A DNA stretch of 64,000 nucleotides, from the NCBI GenBank assembly GCA_022925895.1, contig JAKSYS010000062.1, positions 62,001 to 126,000 on the forward strand, given 5' to 3'. Positions 10,715 to 21,743 of this stretch are shown one piece after another. Source of the stretch: Fragilaria crotonensis (taxonomy: Eukaryota > Bacillariophyta > Fragilariophyceae > Fragilariales > Fragilariaceae). The stretch's first letter is position 1. The number at the start of each line of letters is the position of its first letter. The notes beneath the pieces are model-generated. The model saw only the letters and a list, made by a program, of their open reading frames with translations. It was not told the origin of the DNA and made no database searches. The position numbers and the translations under genes are program-made.

Positions 10715-13700
10715 TCACGTTCCATTTCTCTTGACATACACAAACAGATGGGAATCACAGGATGCCTTTTCCATCCATTTCTGAACTGTCTTTGCTCGCG
10801 TATAAAATATGGTGTTAGCTTCCCTCTCTATCCTGGAAGCTGTATCATATTGCCTTGCAACAAAGTTCCCACCACGCTCGATGAGCTGGAGTTCCACAAT
10901 ATTGTTATCTGGAGATGGAATCTGTATGTTCTCCTGATTTATCGATCTGTATATGCTGGGGGGTCGTGATAAGTACTGAGCAGTCTCAGAGGAATAGAAG
11001 ACTGCCTTGATAGACAGATGGCGAATAGTATGGGAGGGAAGCGGAATGTCTTGCAGGAGCTCTCGATTCAGGTTCAAGGTGACCCCAGCACTGGGCATAA
11101 CTACTTCATGGTGACTTGGATTCCCCAAAGTACGATACCATAGATTCCAAGAATCACTATTCTTCTTCCCAACCCAAGCTGCCTTGTCCATCACAGAACA
11201 CCGCTTTATGGTATGCTCGCAGGAACCACAATATGAACATTGTGCTTGCCTGTTACGTGCATCAATTAAATGGAGGTTTTGAGAAATCTCGTTCAGTGCT
11301 GGTGGCCTGTTCTTTGCTCTGCAAGCATTTCTCTCATTCTGTGATGTAAGTCGCTTGTGTCGCACTTTGCCTTTATTGTGTCGCTGCATCTCAAAGCTGT
11401 TGTTGCAGTGATCAGCAAAAACTCCTTCTTTCCTTGAGTCGGCATTTGGCCCAAAAGCCCTCAAGAATTCTTCCGCAGATGACATGAATCCACTCAATGG
11501 GAAAGATGTCTGGTGACCACTGGCAGACATACTCAATGCATCTCTCAAGCGAACTAAGATACCAAGGCATTCCATTCTGGCATCTTCAGTTGGAAGACTT
11601 AGTGCTAGGTTTGCAACACTGTTCGCAACATCTGTAAAGTCACGATAAGTCACCTTCCGGTTGTTGGTGCACACCAAGTCTGTGTTATTGACAGTATGGC
11701 GTTCCTGTTGGGAACTCTCCTCCTGGTCAGGTTGTGTGTTGATGCACATCACAACATCGTCGCCTTCACCAAGATCGTCGAAATCTTGAGAAGGTTCATC
11801 ATCGTCACACCCGTCCTCACCTGCCTGGTGTAGGCTAGTAGGAAGAATGCTTGGTGCAATTGACAGCGGCACTATAGACTGGTGCTGACCAAAAAACTTA
11901 TCCCCAAGACTGCCAACATATGAGTCCCTGGTGACACACCATGACGAAAGAATTGCGGTGTAATCTGGGTTTGGGGGGGATGCTGAGAGTGGCTGGGCAT
12001 GGAACTTGTAATCGACAAGCTCAATCCTGAATTCTCTGTTATGAAATGCAAAGAGGTGTCGGCATTGAACCTGGTATGCAATAAACACATCACATGAGCA
12101 GTTCTTGCCATTTGTAAGGCGAGCACTATGGGATGATTCTCCGGTCCGCCTCACTTCTTTATGTTCTTGGCCATCAATCAGCACTTCGCAGCAGTAGTAC
12201 TCTGAAGACTTCGTGTATTGTTCTTTGCAGATCTTGAATCCGCGCTTTGACAGCTTAACAAGCATACAAGCAAGGGTTTTGTTGGATGTGGTGTGACTCC
12301 TTGCCGCAGACTGACGTCTGTGCTGGTCACGGAAACTGGCCCTCTTATTGCTGAGCTCTTGCATGCGAAGAATGCAGTCCTTTACCTGAGTTGCAGGATC
12401 ATCCCAGCTACCACCCCAATTCGAGCGACGTAAGAGGAGTGATTTGCCTCTGCAATCGATGATCCAAGACGTCCTTCATTACACGGTGTAGCAAGGACGG
12501 AGTAGCGAGCAAATCGTTTCCTTGCAGCATGAATGACCTGGTGAAAGTAATTTTGGACTTTGAGGCTCCGCACGACATTCCATGAGTGTCAAAATCTTTA
12601 ATCTTATCGTCTCGTACGCTTCCAATGAGTAAGACTCAAACACCAAGGCTCTCAGCAATCCACCGTAATGGTTCCACCTGCTGACTCCAAAGTGTTTATA
12701 CCATGTACCACACTCTGGAGACAATAGATGGTGGGTATCGTCAAGGAGAGTGCATGAGTCTTGAATGCCAAGGGATGTGAGCAGTGTATCGCAAGTAACT
12801 AGTCCATCACCAAAGACAGCGCAAATGTCACCAAGCTTTCTCTTGCATGAAAATGCACTGCAGCACCGAAGCAGCCATGCATATGCCTCAATACGCTCAG
12901 ATATCACAATTGCTTCGGCACATACAACCATTTGGCCGTATCCATCAACAGCAGTTACAGAAATGTATGGGTAACAAACACGGTTGAGCTGCCGTTTCAT
13001 ACCATCTAATGCAATTGACGTGGCACAGGTGTCCCAGTCAAACCTCATTGTACCTGTCTGCCAGCAAATTCCCACCATTGTATCATTCTTTTCGCGTTGA
13101 ATGTCAAAAACAAAAGATGGATCCTCTTGGTGCAGTCGACAGAGGAATTGAACCACCAAACACATACTTCCAGGATCAGAAAGAGCTTCTTTTTAAGACA
13201 TCATTGGCAATTTCCTGTGCAATAGACTGATACTCGGGAGGTAGATTGTCACTAGGACTTAAAATGAACTCAGCATCTCCCTCTGAGACTGTTCCCTCTG
13301 AAAGAAGAAGATCAAAGTCTCCGTTCATGAGCTTCAACTTTACCTTGGTCTTCACATTGTGGATGAATTGGCTGGAAACATTGAAATCTTTTGGCAACAT
13401 ATCGCAAAGCAAGCTTCTCATCATGCGGGCACTTGGTCTCTGTTCACTGGCCAAAAGCTGGACAATGGTGTGAAGCTTCAAATTCTGTGTACGGGCTAGA
13501 TGCCTTGATGCATGTCCACCAGTGGTCCATGCAGCCTTGAATTGCTCTCCTGAAGGCTTACACCCCTTTCCATGCATGAATTGCACTTTAGTGATTGTAA
13601 CTTCTTGACTGCCCTTCATTGCTGCAGTAAAAGTTAACCTTGAACTCACACCCACACTTTGATCGCGCGCATTTTCGAGGCATATATATTTTTCCATTTT

Positions 13701-13980
13701 CCTGAGCAAGCAATTCGCGAGCATGCTGTCTTCTTGTGTTAGTTGAATCTCTTGAAGTTGTCTCAGAGCAACAAGCAGCCATACCGCGGTCGACGATAAA
13801 GAATCCGAACGTGGCTGCCTTACGACGCATTGCATCGATGGCATGCCTTCGAGTTGCAAACGCAGTGCCGATTGGGAACTCTCCGTCAAATTCCTTTTTG
13901 ATAACAAGCAAATTCTCCTTCTCTGCAGGAGAGTAGAAGAGGTTATTGTCCACCTCGTCTGGGGCGGTAATGTTATCCAT
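10715..13980 (-). CDS. Mutator-family (MULE) transposase, FAR1-like, frame-shifted
   Basis: ATG at 13980 (MDNITAPDEV). Domains in order: a FAR1/WRKY-GCM1-like zinc-binding region with CARSKCGCEF (~13650-13700); the MULE catalytic region (~12480-13165) with SIALDGMKRQLN, ISERIEAYAWLL and VFGDGLVTCD, matching the DD part of the DDE pattern; a SWIM finger with CSCDV...CRHLF (~12060-12110); and a zinc knuckle CSYCGSCEHTIKRC (~11190-11240) in a long C-terminal region. Reading changes frame four times (near 13600, 13170, 12575 and 12400) with no splice signals, so either the copy is dying or the assembly carries indels. Such proteins bind the terminal repeats and cut and paste the element. Its start codon lies 340 bp inside the right end of the element. 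Confidence 0.85.
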
Positions 13981-14220
13981 GGTTGTGGCTGGATGTTAGT
14001 GAGACGTGTTGATACGGTTAGGATAGGCAGTGAGGGTTGTAAAATGTTACAAATTGTAAGCTACGTATTCTTGATACTGCAGTACAGGTACCTGGTAATA
14101 CTTTTTATTCCAATTCCATTTCAAAAGTTGGGCGCGGACATTGAACACGTGAGTGTGGCGATGCCGGCGTGCGATTCGAATACATATTATAATGCATGTA
14201 TAAGATCTGGATCACCTTCG

Positions 14221-16080
14221 ATGACTATTTTTACCCCTCTCCCCGATGACGTCTCAGCGGATTCTGATTGGGTTAGGGCTTTTGTTAGCGCCTTAATCGT
14301 TAGTGCATTAAGCATTCCCGGTTCATCGAACACCGCATCCACGTCTCCAGCCATCCAAGCCAGAATCATTGAATCTCTCCATTTCATCATTCCAAGTTCT
14401 TGCGGTTCAGGAACGTACGAACGGTTGCAGATCATGTCATTGTCATGCGATCTTGTCCACAATGCAAGACTTCACAAAGAATTCTTGGAACGTCTCCATG
14501 AACTAGGTGTCACAGTCGCCACGGGCGACAGAACACACCATGACCCGTTGCGATCTCTTTTCCGTTACCAGCATTTATGGCTTCCCCTTGTGCACAAGCA
14601 TTGTAACAAGACTTGATCCCACCTCCAGATGTGGCTTGGTTGTGGCATTGTCATCGATTGTCCCCATTGAACTACGTCAATTACATTACGGACACCTTTG
14701 GAGAAGGAGCAACCGTGGAGGCGAAACCACCCTTTTCGTTCCAGATTCCCGACAATGCTAGCAATGACAGTTCAATCGAGGTTGCAACCCGAGATATTTG
14801 GAAGAGAATGTACTCGAATGAACCCTTCTTCTTATCAGAATCACAGAAGGAATCTCCGTCTCCAACATTGGCGGGATCAACTGGCAACAACGTTGGCGGC
14901 GAAAACGTTAACCTTGTGAGAGGGTTTGACTTGCTTGCTTCAACAGAGCGACAAGCCACCTTTCTTTGGCAGATCTCAGGAGAACGATTCGACGATGATG
15001 ATTTTCTTGCCGAGGGTGTTGAGAACTACATTAGGCTCCTTAAGCTCAAACCAAAGGCTGGGAAACAACGAATTGTTCTTGTTCCAACGTACCAGATTGA
15101 CTTGATGTGGCATACACACATTTTATCGTCAATCGGTGACTATGACAGAGACTGTATCTCCATTATGGGACATACCTTGAACCATGATGATTCACTCACA
15201 GATCGCAGTGAGGGCGGAGTTCTTGATATTGCTTATAACGCCACGACACGACTCTGGAAGGAGGAGTATGACTCCGAGTACGTGGTTTGTGGAGGCATGT
15301 ATCGTGGCGAGCCTCCGGAGGCTTTCTTTTCTAGAGATTGGAAAAGTTGGCAAGACGTTAGTGCTAGGACGAATCTACATTTGGCTGGTCAGGTGGGAGC
15401 GTCCTCGACACTACCTGTGGAGTGCTGGGCGGAACCTGACTCTACAACATCGAAAGGGTTGCCGGCCTTTATTTCGGTGACTGCCATCTCTTGGCCCGAA
15501 ATGAGTAGAAGTGTGCGGATGGAGGGCTACGTCCTAGGAAACACGCCGGCGTATGGATCCGGCTACTACCACTTGGAGACAAAAGAAGCTCACCAAATAC
15601 TACTTCTACGAGTTGAAAGAAAGGTTCAAAAATTAGAATCAGAGATTGCCAGTGCACAGGCATGTTGCCCTCGCAAAACTGCATGGATCCAGGCACGAGA
15701 AGCTAAATTAGAAGCGGTGATTGAAGCCCGTGATGTTCTTGCAAGCCGCATGGCAGCCTCGCGTCCGGGGGAAAAAGTTGTTGGTAGCTTTCCTAGCTTC
15801 ACCTTCTTTTACAAGCGTGACGGCGCATGGCTGTACCCCCCGCATTTGTTCTATTGTGCAGGAGGAGCTTGTGGGGGTAAAGTTGCTTGTGGACCTTCGG
15901 CCTGTGGGGGGTCCGCACCATGTAGAGGTATGTTCAGAGAGGTCACGACAGGTATGGAATGTTTATCACTGATGCCGTTCTTTCTTTGTAGTTGATGGAG
16001 TTCGAGGTGGACATGGAGGTGGTGGATGCGGTGGTGGCGGATGTGGTGGGTGTGGCGGCTGCGGCGGATGTGGCGGATGA
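14221..16080 (+). CDS. Glycine-rich domain protein (GRDP/DUF1399-like)
   Basis: Two conserved blocks mark the family: YQHLWLPLVHKH followed by PPPDVAWLWHCHR (~14560-14660), and YQIDLMWHTHI (~15085-15120). An intron at 15928-15991 (GTATGT...TTGTAG, 64 bp) joins codon Arg-Val to a second exon encoding a Gly/Cys-rich tail of GGCGG repeats ending at 16080, as expected for a glycine-rich-domain protein. The frame shifts by one base near 14611, between the WLPL block and PPPDVAW, with no splice site. The true start is unclear: the frame opens in MULE sequence (ATG at 14161 or 14221), the host part begins at 14320, and the first host ATG is 14434. Plant GRDPs are linked to stress and RNA-related roles, but the role here is unknown. 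The MULE probably displaced its 5' end. Confidence 0.8.
14245..14319 (-). repeat. Right terminal inverted repeat of the MULE
   Basis: Reverse complement begins GGGAATGCTTAATGCAC and matches 3870-3943. An open frame runs rightward through this repeat into the GRDP-like gene. Confidence 0.9.
14320..14328. repeat. Right target-site duplication of the MULE
   Basis: GGTTCATCG, identical to 3861-3869. Confidence 0.9.
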
Positions 16081-17008
16081 AGTGGAACATGGTGTAGGTA
16101 TTTGGTACTCGTCTGCGTCAAAAGTGGATGAGAGTTGCTGTTGATCGATCTACTCGATGCTTTGCCCGTATCGGATTTTCCGATGCTGCTCTCTGAAATA
16201 CAACAAAATCGTGAGATCTGATTCGATCCCGCACAACTATTCCATTCTCAGAATTTATGTTACCTGGAGTAATACGCATTTGTAAACTAGATGGAGTAGT
16301 TGAAGTCCCTTTGCGAATCCCTTGTTGTCACGTTGCTTGATGTAATTGATGTTGCACGCAACGCATCATAATGCCCTTTGTTGGACCAGCCACTTGCGTA
16401 ACGCAAAACAACGTACGTACGCCAGAGTGCCAGTCGCTCAGCATGCTACACTCCTTTGACGCATTCTATCTTATAGGTGGCATTGTTGTGCGGATCTGGT
16501 CCGGAATGTCTGAGCACGATAGTTGCTCGTTCATCGCCGAAGCCATCGACGAATACTGGCATCCTTTGCGACATGTTGTTTTGGTACTCATCGCCAACCT
16601 TGGGCACGTATGACATTCCTTTTTCCACGGCAACATGCGAATGGCTCCGCGCACATCATGGGACCCCATCGGCTACAGGCTTATAAATACTATGCCAAAC
16701 ACATCCACGCGTTCCCCATCACGGCACGGTAATCAAAGATACTAACACGAAGCGATTCCGCTGCTATTATTCCAACTTATCACAATGCGCATTCCTATCC
16801 AGACAATGTGACTAAAGTAGTTGACTGACTGACAAAGACAAAAATGCGTTGACGGCATAGGAACCACATGTGATGGCGGCATGGTGCCAACCATACACAT
16901 GAACGGTATCATTATCGAATCGTTGCAACTGCAAAGGAACATGCGAATAAAGGAGGAATAACCGCCCGAAGGAGAATCGGCATGTAAGTGTTATTAAAAA
17001 TCATACGC
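16081..17008. other. Intergenic, nothing recognised
   Basis: Spacer between the GRDP-like gene and the 3' end of the protease gene on the other strand. Short frames only; none has recognisable protein content. Confidence 0.5.
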
Positions 17009-18690
17009 CTATCGATTCCCTCGCATTTGCTTCTCATTCTATTGAGAAATATCATTTGTGAGAAAAGAGACGATGGGGAATTTCACAGCTGCAGCGCAAG
17101 CGAGCCAACTCACCTTCTTCGCGAATCCAAAGTAATCATCATCCACTTCATCGAGAACGCTGTCGCCCTTTTTCCCGGTGCCTTTGTCTTTTTCTGCAAT
17201 TGCTCCTTTTCCTTTTTCAGGAGCCCTTATCTTTGGCACTTTTTTGACTTCCTTTGGTATCGCTCCTTTTGCTTTTTCCGGTTCAACTCCTTTTCCTTTC
17301 GTTACACCTTTTCCTTTACCTTGTTTTGCTCCTTTTCCATTCGGTTCTCCTTTCCCTTTGTCGTGTTTAGCTCCTTTCCCTTTCCCAGTACCTTTCCCTT
17401 TCCCAGTACTTTTTCCCTTCCCTTTTCCTTTCCCCGTGTTCACAGAACTTCCCTTTCCTTTATGATAATTGCCTGTGGGGTGCTTGGTCTGCTCTGCAGC
17501 TATTGGCTGAGGGGGCACTGGCGATGCTGTGGGTGGAGGCACAGGAGGACGCGTTGGCCGAGGCACCGGAGGAGACGTTGGCGGTGAAACAGGCGATGAT
17601 GTCGGAGCAAGGCTGGGCTCCCCTACCGGCGCGGATGTGCCTCCGCATTCTGAAGGCGGAAACTTGCTCAGATCGCACACTTTTCCGTCAATGTAATCCT
17701 TCAGCCCACTCATGCGTGCATACACTCCTGGGTACTCCTGAAAGCATACAAGCACAATAATCAGAACTGGTGATTCATCACAAGAAATCACAAAACAGGA
17801 ACCTTTGAGAAGGCACTTACCGGCAACGCACAGCCGATTCCGAAGCTAACCGACGCAACAAGCACATAGCTTGATCCTGAAGAGATGAAGAGCGGACCTC
17901 CCGAGTCGCCTTCGCAAGCATCCTTACCGGGAGCGGCTGCACAGAGCTGAAGGCCAGGATCGATTGAAACAGCACCATCAGCCGTGTCCGACCAAGCCGC
18001 AACACATGTCGCATAGTCAACACTCTGAACTGTTGCCACTTGCAAGAACTCTGGAAATGTACCGTTTTCATCCAAGCTTCCCATTCCAAGAAGCATGAGA
18101 TCTTCGCCGTCCGTTGGTACAGCTTCATCACCGTTGACTGCAATAGGAGTCACTTCTGTGACCGGATCTTTCAAAAACAGGATGGCGACATCGTTGTTGT
18201 AAGTCACTTCATCGAATTCGGGATGTACTTCGTACGTCGTGACCTCTCGAATATAATCATATCCAGTCTCGTTCACGGACGTGTTATTCACCCGCACCGT
18301 AATGGCCACTACATCGCCATTTATGAAGCAGTGGCCCGCAGTCTGGACGACATCCGGAGCAATTAACGAACCGGCGCAATCTTCTTGGTAAGAACCAGCA
18401 GAATCGGTCTTGCCAATTTGGACGTATGTGAAAAACGGATATAGTGTGGGATCTGCATCTTCCCCGCCAACCACGCGGCCGAATTCGTCCATGTCAACTT
18501 CGGGAATAGTCGTTTTTATAATTGCGCCTTTGTTTTGGAAACCAACTACGCGATCGACTTCGGGCCTGATCCTCTTTTCTGTTGCGCCATTGCTGTGAAA
18601 TACCGCAAGGATGTCTTCCAGATTTCCCATGGCATATGGGAAGAGGGTCACTACAAGAGCCGAAAGAACGGCAAAAGAGTGTTGAACCAT
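17009..18690 (-). CDS. Secreted trypsin-like serine protease with Pro/Thr linker and Lys/Gly-rich tail
   Basis: ATG at 18690 gives MVQHSFAVLSALVVTLF, a signal peptide. RVVGGEDA marks the activation site. The triad is visible: TAGHCF (His), NNDVAILFL (Asp) and CEGDSGGPL (Ser), so an S1-family protease. A first intron at 17738-17820 (83 bp) falls before EYPGVYARMSGLKDYI, the usual end of the domain. Exon 2 then encodes a Pro/Thr/Ser linker typical of diatom secreted proteins and ~100 residues of KGKGKG-type repeats. A second intron at 17039-17113 would give a last exon at 17009-17038 encoding NEKQMRGNR and a stop; without it the protein ends at 17039. The basic tail could bind an acidic surface such as the cell wall; that is inference. 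Confidence 0.88.
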
Positions 18691-20293
18691 GAGACCCAAA
18701 CTGTGTATTGTTCTCGAGCACTTGACGCCCTTGTCGCTTCGACTTAGATGTTCCTGTCAATCAGATTAGCCTTTTGTGTTTCTCGTGGACAGTGCATGTA
18801 CGACTAGGATGCAGTTGGACGGAGTTTGAGCCATTTTGAAATATGTTCCCTTGTGCAAATCTAACGGAAGCGACTAAGTGAATGCCTGATTATGCATGTG
18901 CATCAATATCATTTGTGATAGTAGTGATCATGCATCCAAATGAATCAGGTAAAACACCGGTGATGTTAACGGTTCTAGTTGATTTTCTACCGTATGATTA
19001 TCTTCATGCACATAGCCTTCGATCCAGCCTGGCATCATATCCAGTAAAATGCCGTTTCAAACGTTAATATTGATCCTAAAATTGAGCAACAACGCCCCTC
19101 CCGACCGACATCAGATTAATGAGATCAAATCAACCAAAATGTGAGTGGAATCGAAGTAATCCGATGAGGTGAAGTGTGAAGTAACGACATCACTGTGTGT
19201 TGTCAAAATCACAAATGATGACTATGTAGTAGCAGTTCGATAGAAATCCTGTCATGTACTCAGAGTACCGAACATTCGATCGCACGCTAACATTTTGTGA
19301 CCTGAGAGAGTCGAGAGTGTAGAGGCCCGCTCTGGCTATCGTGCAAACAAAATGGGTATTGGTGTGTTTATCGCAGATATATCCCCAGGAAGATTATTAC
19401 CGCTGCTACGAATGATTCAAAGGATGGCACATGAATTCACGATTTGCTGCAGCTGAGGGCTCGTACGATAGTAGACAGTGAACAGCTCAATTTATCGTCC
19501 AGGTTTCGAGATGCAAAAGTTGGCCATGGATAAACTGACAAAATCGTCAGCGAACCAGATGATTTTCGCAAGTTCATTATGCATTACTGAAACAGATCCG
19601 AGGCTGCAAACTCCTCAACAGAGAGCGGCATGCCCGCCTCCCCTGATGGTCAACGGAACCTGCTGGATGGGTTCGTGTATTTGACGGCAGTTCTCTGTTT
19701 CAGCCATCCTGGATTTCGAGCGTTTTATCGCATCGGAATGTGCAACACTTCACAACTGCAGTAGATGTAGACCATAATCGGACAAGATGTATTGCCTTAC
19801 GCGATGAAGGATGAATGTACTTCCGGTACTAACCTACCAGTACTGTGATAAACTGTAGCGTGTTGTACGAGTACGAGTACTGCACTACGAACACTACTAT
19901 CTGTGAGAGGGAATCGGGAGTCGGGAGTCATGTATGAACATGTACTCTAAAGTTGATGTGAGATTCATGTGGATATTCTGAGTACGACTAAATATTGCCT
20001 TGCCTCCTCGATAAGAAGTCAATGCAATATCTATGTTGACGCATGGTACTGGCATACATAAATTGTTCCCGTAAGTACATAAAGATGCGTATTACGTCAT
20101 GTTCGGAATAATCAAGTGTGGCATACAAGGAATAGAAAAACTGAGACGAGGACGCGTTTTTAATTAAAATGATTCGAACACATATCCAAAGGATCGCCAA
20201 AATCAGCAATTCCATTAAGTAATGGACGCCGAGTATGACATCCGAGGCATCCGACTGAACGAGGTGGTGTGAGAACCGCACTTAATTAGCACC
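18691..20293. other. Intergenic, nothing recognised
   Basis: Upstream region of the protease gene and left flank of the TIR element. GTAC-containing short palindromes occur (19835-19890). No supported gene. Confidence 0.5.
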
Positions 20294-20295
20294 TA

Positions 20296-21537
20296 GTGTC
20301 TATGCGCGCGACGTCCTTTTTTAAGGACATTTGTCCTTAATTAAGGACATATTTGCACATCTCGAATTTCTAGTACTTGATTGCATTACCGGTTCTTTGC
20401 ACTCCAAACTTGAGCAGCATCTTGGTAACAGTACTACGGAGGTTGGCCCCAGGCCGTTTTCGGCCATTGTACGTTGTTAGTGAGTTATAAGAGGTTTTCT
20501 GACAGCATTTTTTCTTCTGACGGAATTTTTCTGATCTTGACCAGCAGTAGAAATAATACCAGATCCTACGTGAAACCCACGATTGTGACACACCTTTTGG
20601 CCTGCGGTTTGACTATGTTCTTGTCAAATTCAACATCATGTAAAGTGACCATTATGTTCCTAATACATTGAAGTGTTGATTCTAAACATGAAACATGTCC
20701 TCATTTTCACTATTCAAGCGACAGCACTCAATCAGAGAAAGATCAAACCGGAAGAAAAATATTTAGAAGAATCGTGTAGAATATATACCATAGTCCACAG
20801 AGGATTAGGTGGTTTCTAATCCCACGGTTTTAGATCATCCTCTTGTCAATATAGAAAAACTGAAGTGACCATCATCTTCAACATACTTGGAATGGTGATG
20901 AAGCACCCTGGACATTTGACCAACTTGAAGTATCCACTAAGAATAATTCATTGGAAAGAGGAACTGCAACGGACAATTTCCACACTAAAGTCATGTAGAA
21001 TATATACCAAGCATATGAAAAAATTCACGACTCATGACAGATTTTGAAAGAGCAGTCATTAGACCATTTCACGAATTCATTGAACCAGTGAGGGATGCCT
21101 CTTATACTTTGAAAAGTACACTTTCATCGGTCACTGAGCATGTGTGCCTCAAAGTCTCAGTATGGCATCGCAGGATGGAATGAAAATGGCCATAAAAAAA
21201 AGAAAAAATATTTCGACATTACGTAGAACACATACTGCGTGTTACGTGAGATTCCATCCCTTTAGTCATAGACCGAATGGTGATGAAAAATCAAGTGTTG
21301 AGCTTTTCTTTCTTTTCACGTGACTTTCACTGAAAATAGAGAAAAGGAAAATGGATCAAATGAATGCAGGTAAGTGTCGTTCTCTCTTCTTATTGATGAC
21401 TGCAATTGGAGCATGTTTTTCAGTTGCCCGTAGTATAAAACGTACAGAAAAGCGTCTTGCACACGTACGAAAATGATGTCCTTAATTAAGGACATAGACG
21501 GCATTAATTAAGGCAAACGCTCCGCGCGCATAGACAC
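20296..21537. mobile_element. 1.24-kb non-autonomous TIR element with TA ends (Tc1/mariner-like)
   Basis: Terminal inverted repeats GTGTCTATGCGCGCG at 20296-20310 and 21523-21537 are perfect and are flanked on both sides by TA (20294-20295, 21538-21539), the usual target of Tc1/mariner elements. Just inside each end is the 18-bp palindrome TGTCCTTAATTAAGGACA (20332-20349 and 21477-21494). No transposase frame is present. Inside, the phrase GTAGAATATATACCA recurs (about 20774 and 20995). The right end lies ~205 bp upstream of the lipase ATG. Superfamily assignment rests on the TA alone. Confidence 0.75.
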
Positions 21538-21743
21538 TAGTAGGGCATTCATCAGCGATGAACTCTTTTTCCAGAAGGGAAGTCGGACAGGATGTATCCT
21601 CGCCAAAGAGAGAGTCTTCTCATCCTGCATACAATACAACAACAGTAGAATAGAGGAGATACATAACCTTGTCCCGCGTTTTCCAATCGTGAAGTAACTT
21701 TGATAGTCATCATCATCAACAACACCGCACCCCCACCACCACC

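Larger units (their letters stand above)
3870..14319. mobile_element. Mutator-like DNA transposon (MULE), 10.45 kb, with a second cargo gene
   Basis: Both ends start GGGA(G/A)TGCTTAATGCAC and continue as an inverted repeat of ~75 bp (3870-3943 and 14245-14319; about 8 mismatches and one gap). Immediately outside each end is the same 9 bp, GGTTCATCG, and 9-bp duplications are typical of the Mutator superfamily. Inside, from left to right, are tandem arrays at 4.3, 4.8-5.4 and 5.7-6.5 kb, a plus-strand gene with a 2OG-Fe(II)-oxygenase-like C-terminus (6524-10089), and a minus-strand MULE transposase (10715-13980). The two genes converge. Frame shifts in both genes and ~12% TIR divergence suggest it is no longer autonomous, unless some shifts are sequence errors. 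The intact TSD says the insertion itself is not very old. Confidence 0.9.

Noticed and set aside
3870-14319. Classing the left element as a Kyakuja/Dileera/Zisupton transposon because of the oxygenase-like gene
   Set aside because: The transposase has FAR1, MULE and SWIM domains and the duplication is 9 bp, both pointing to Mutator.
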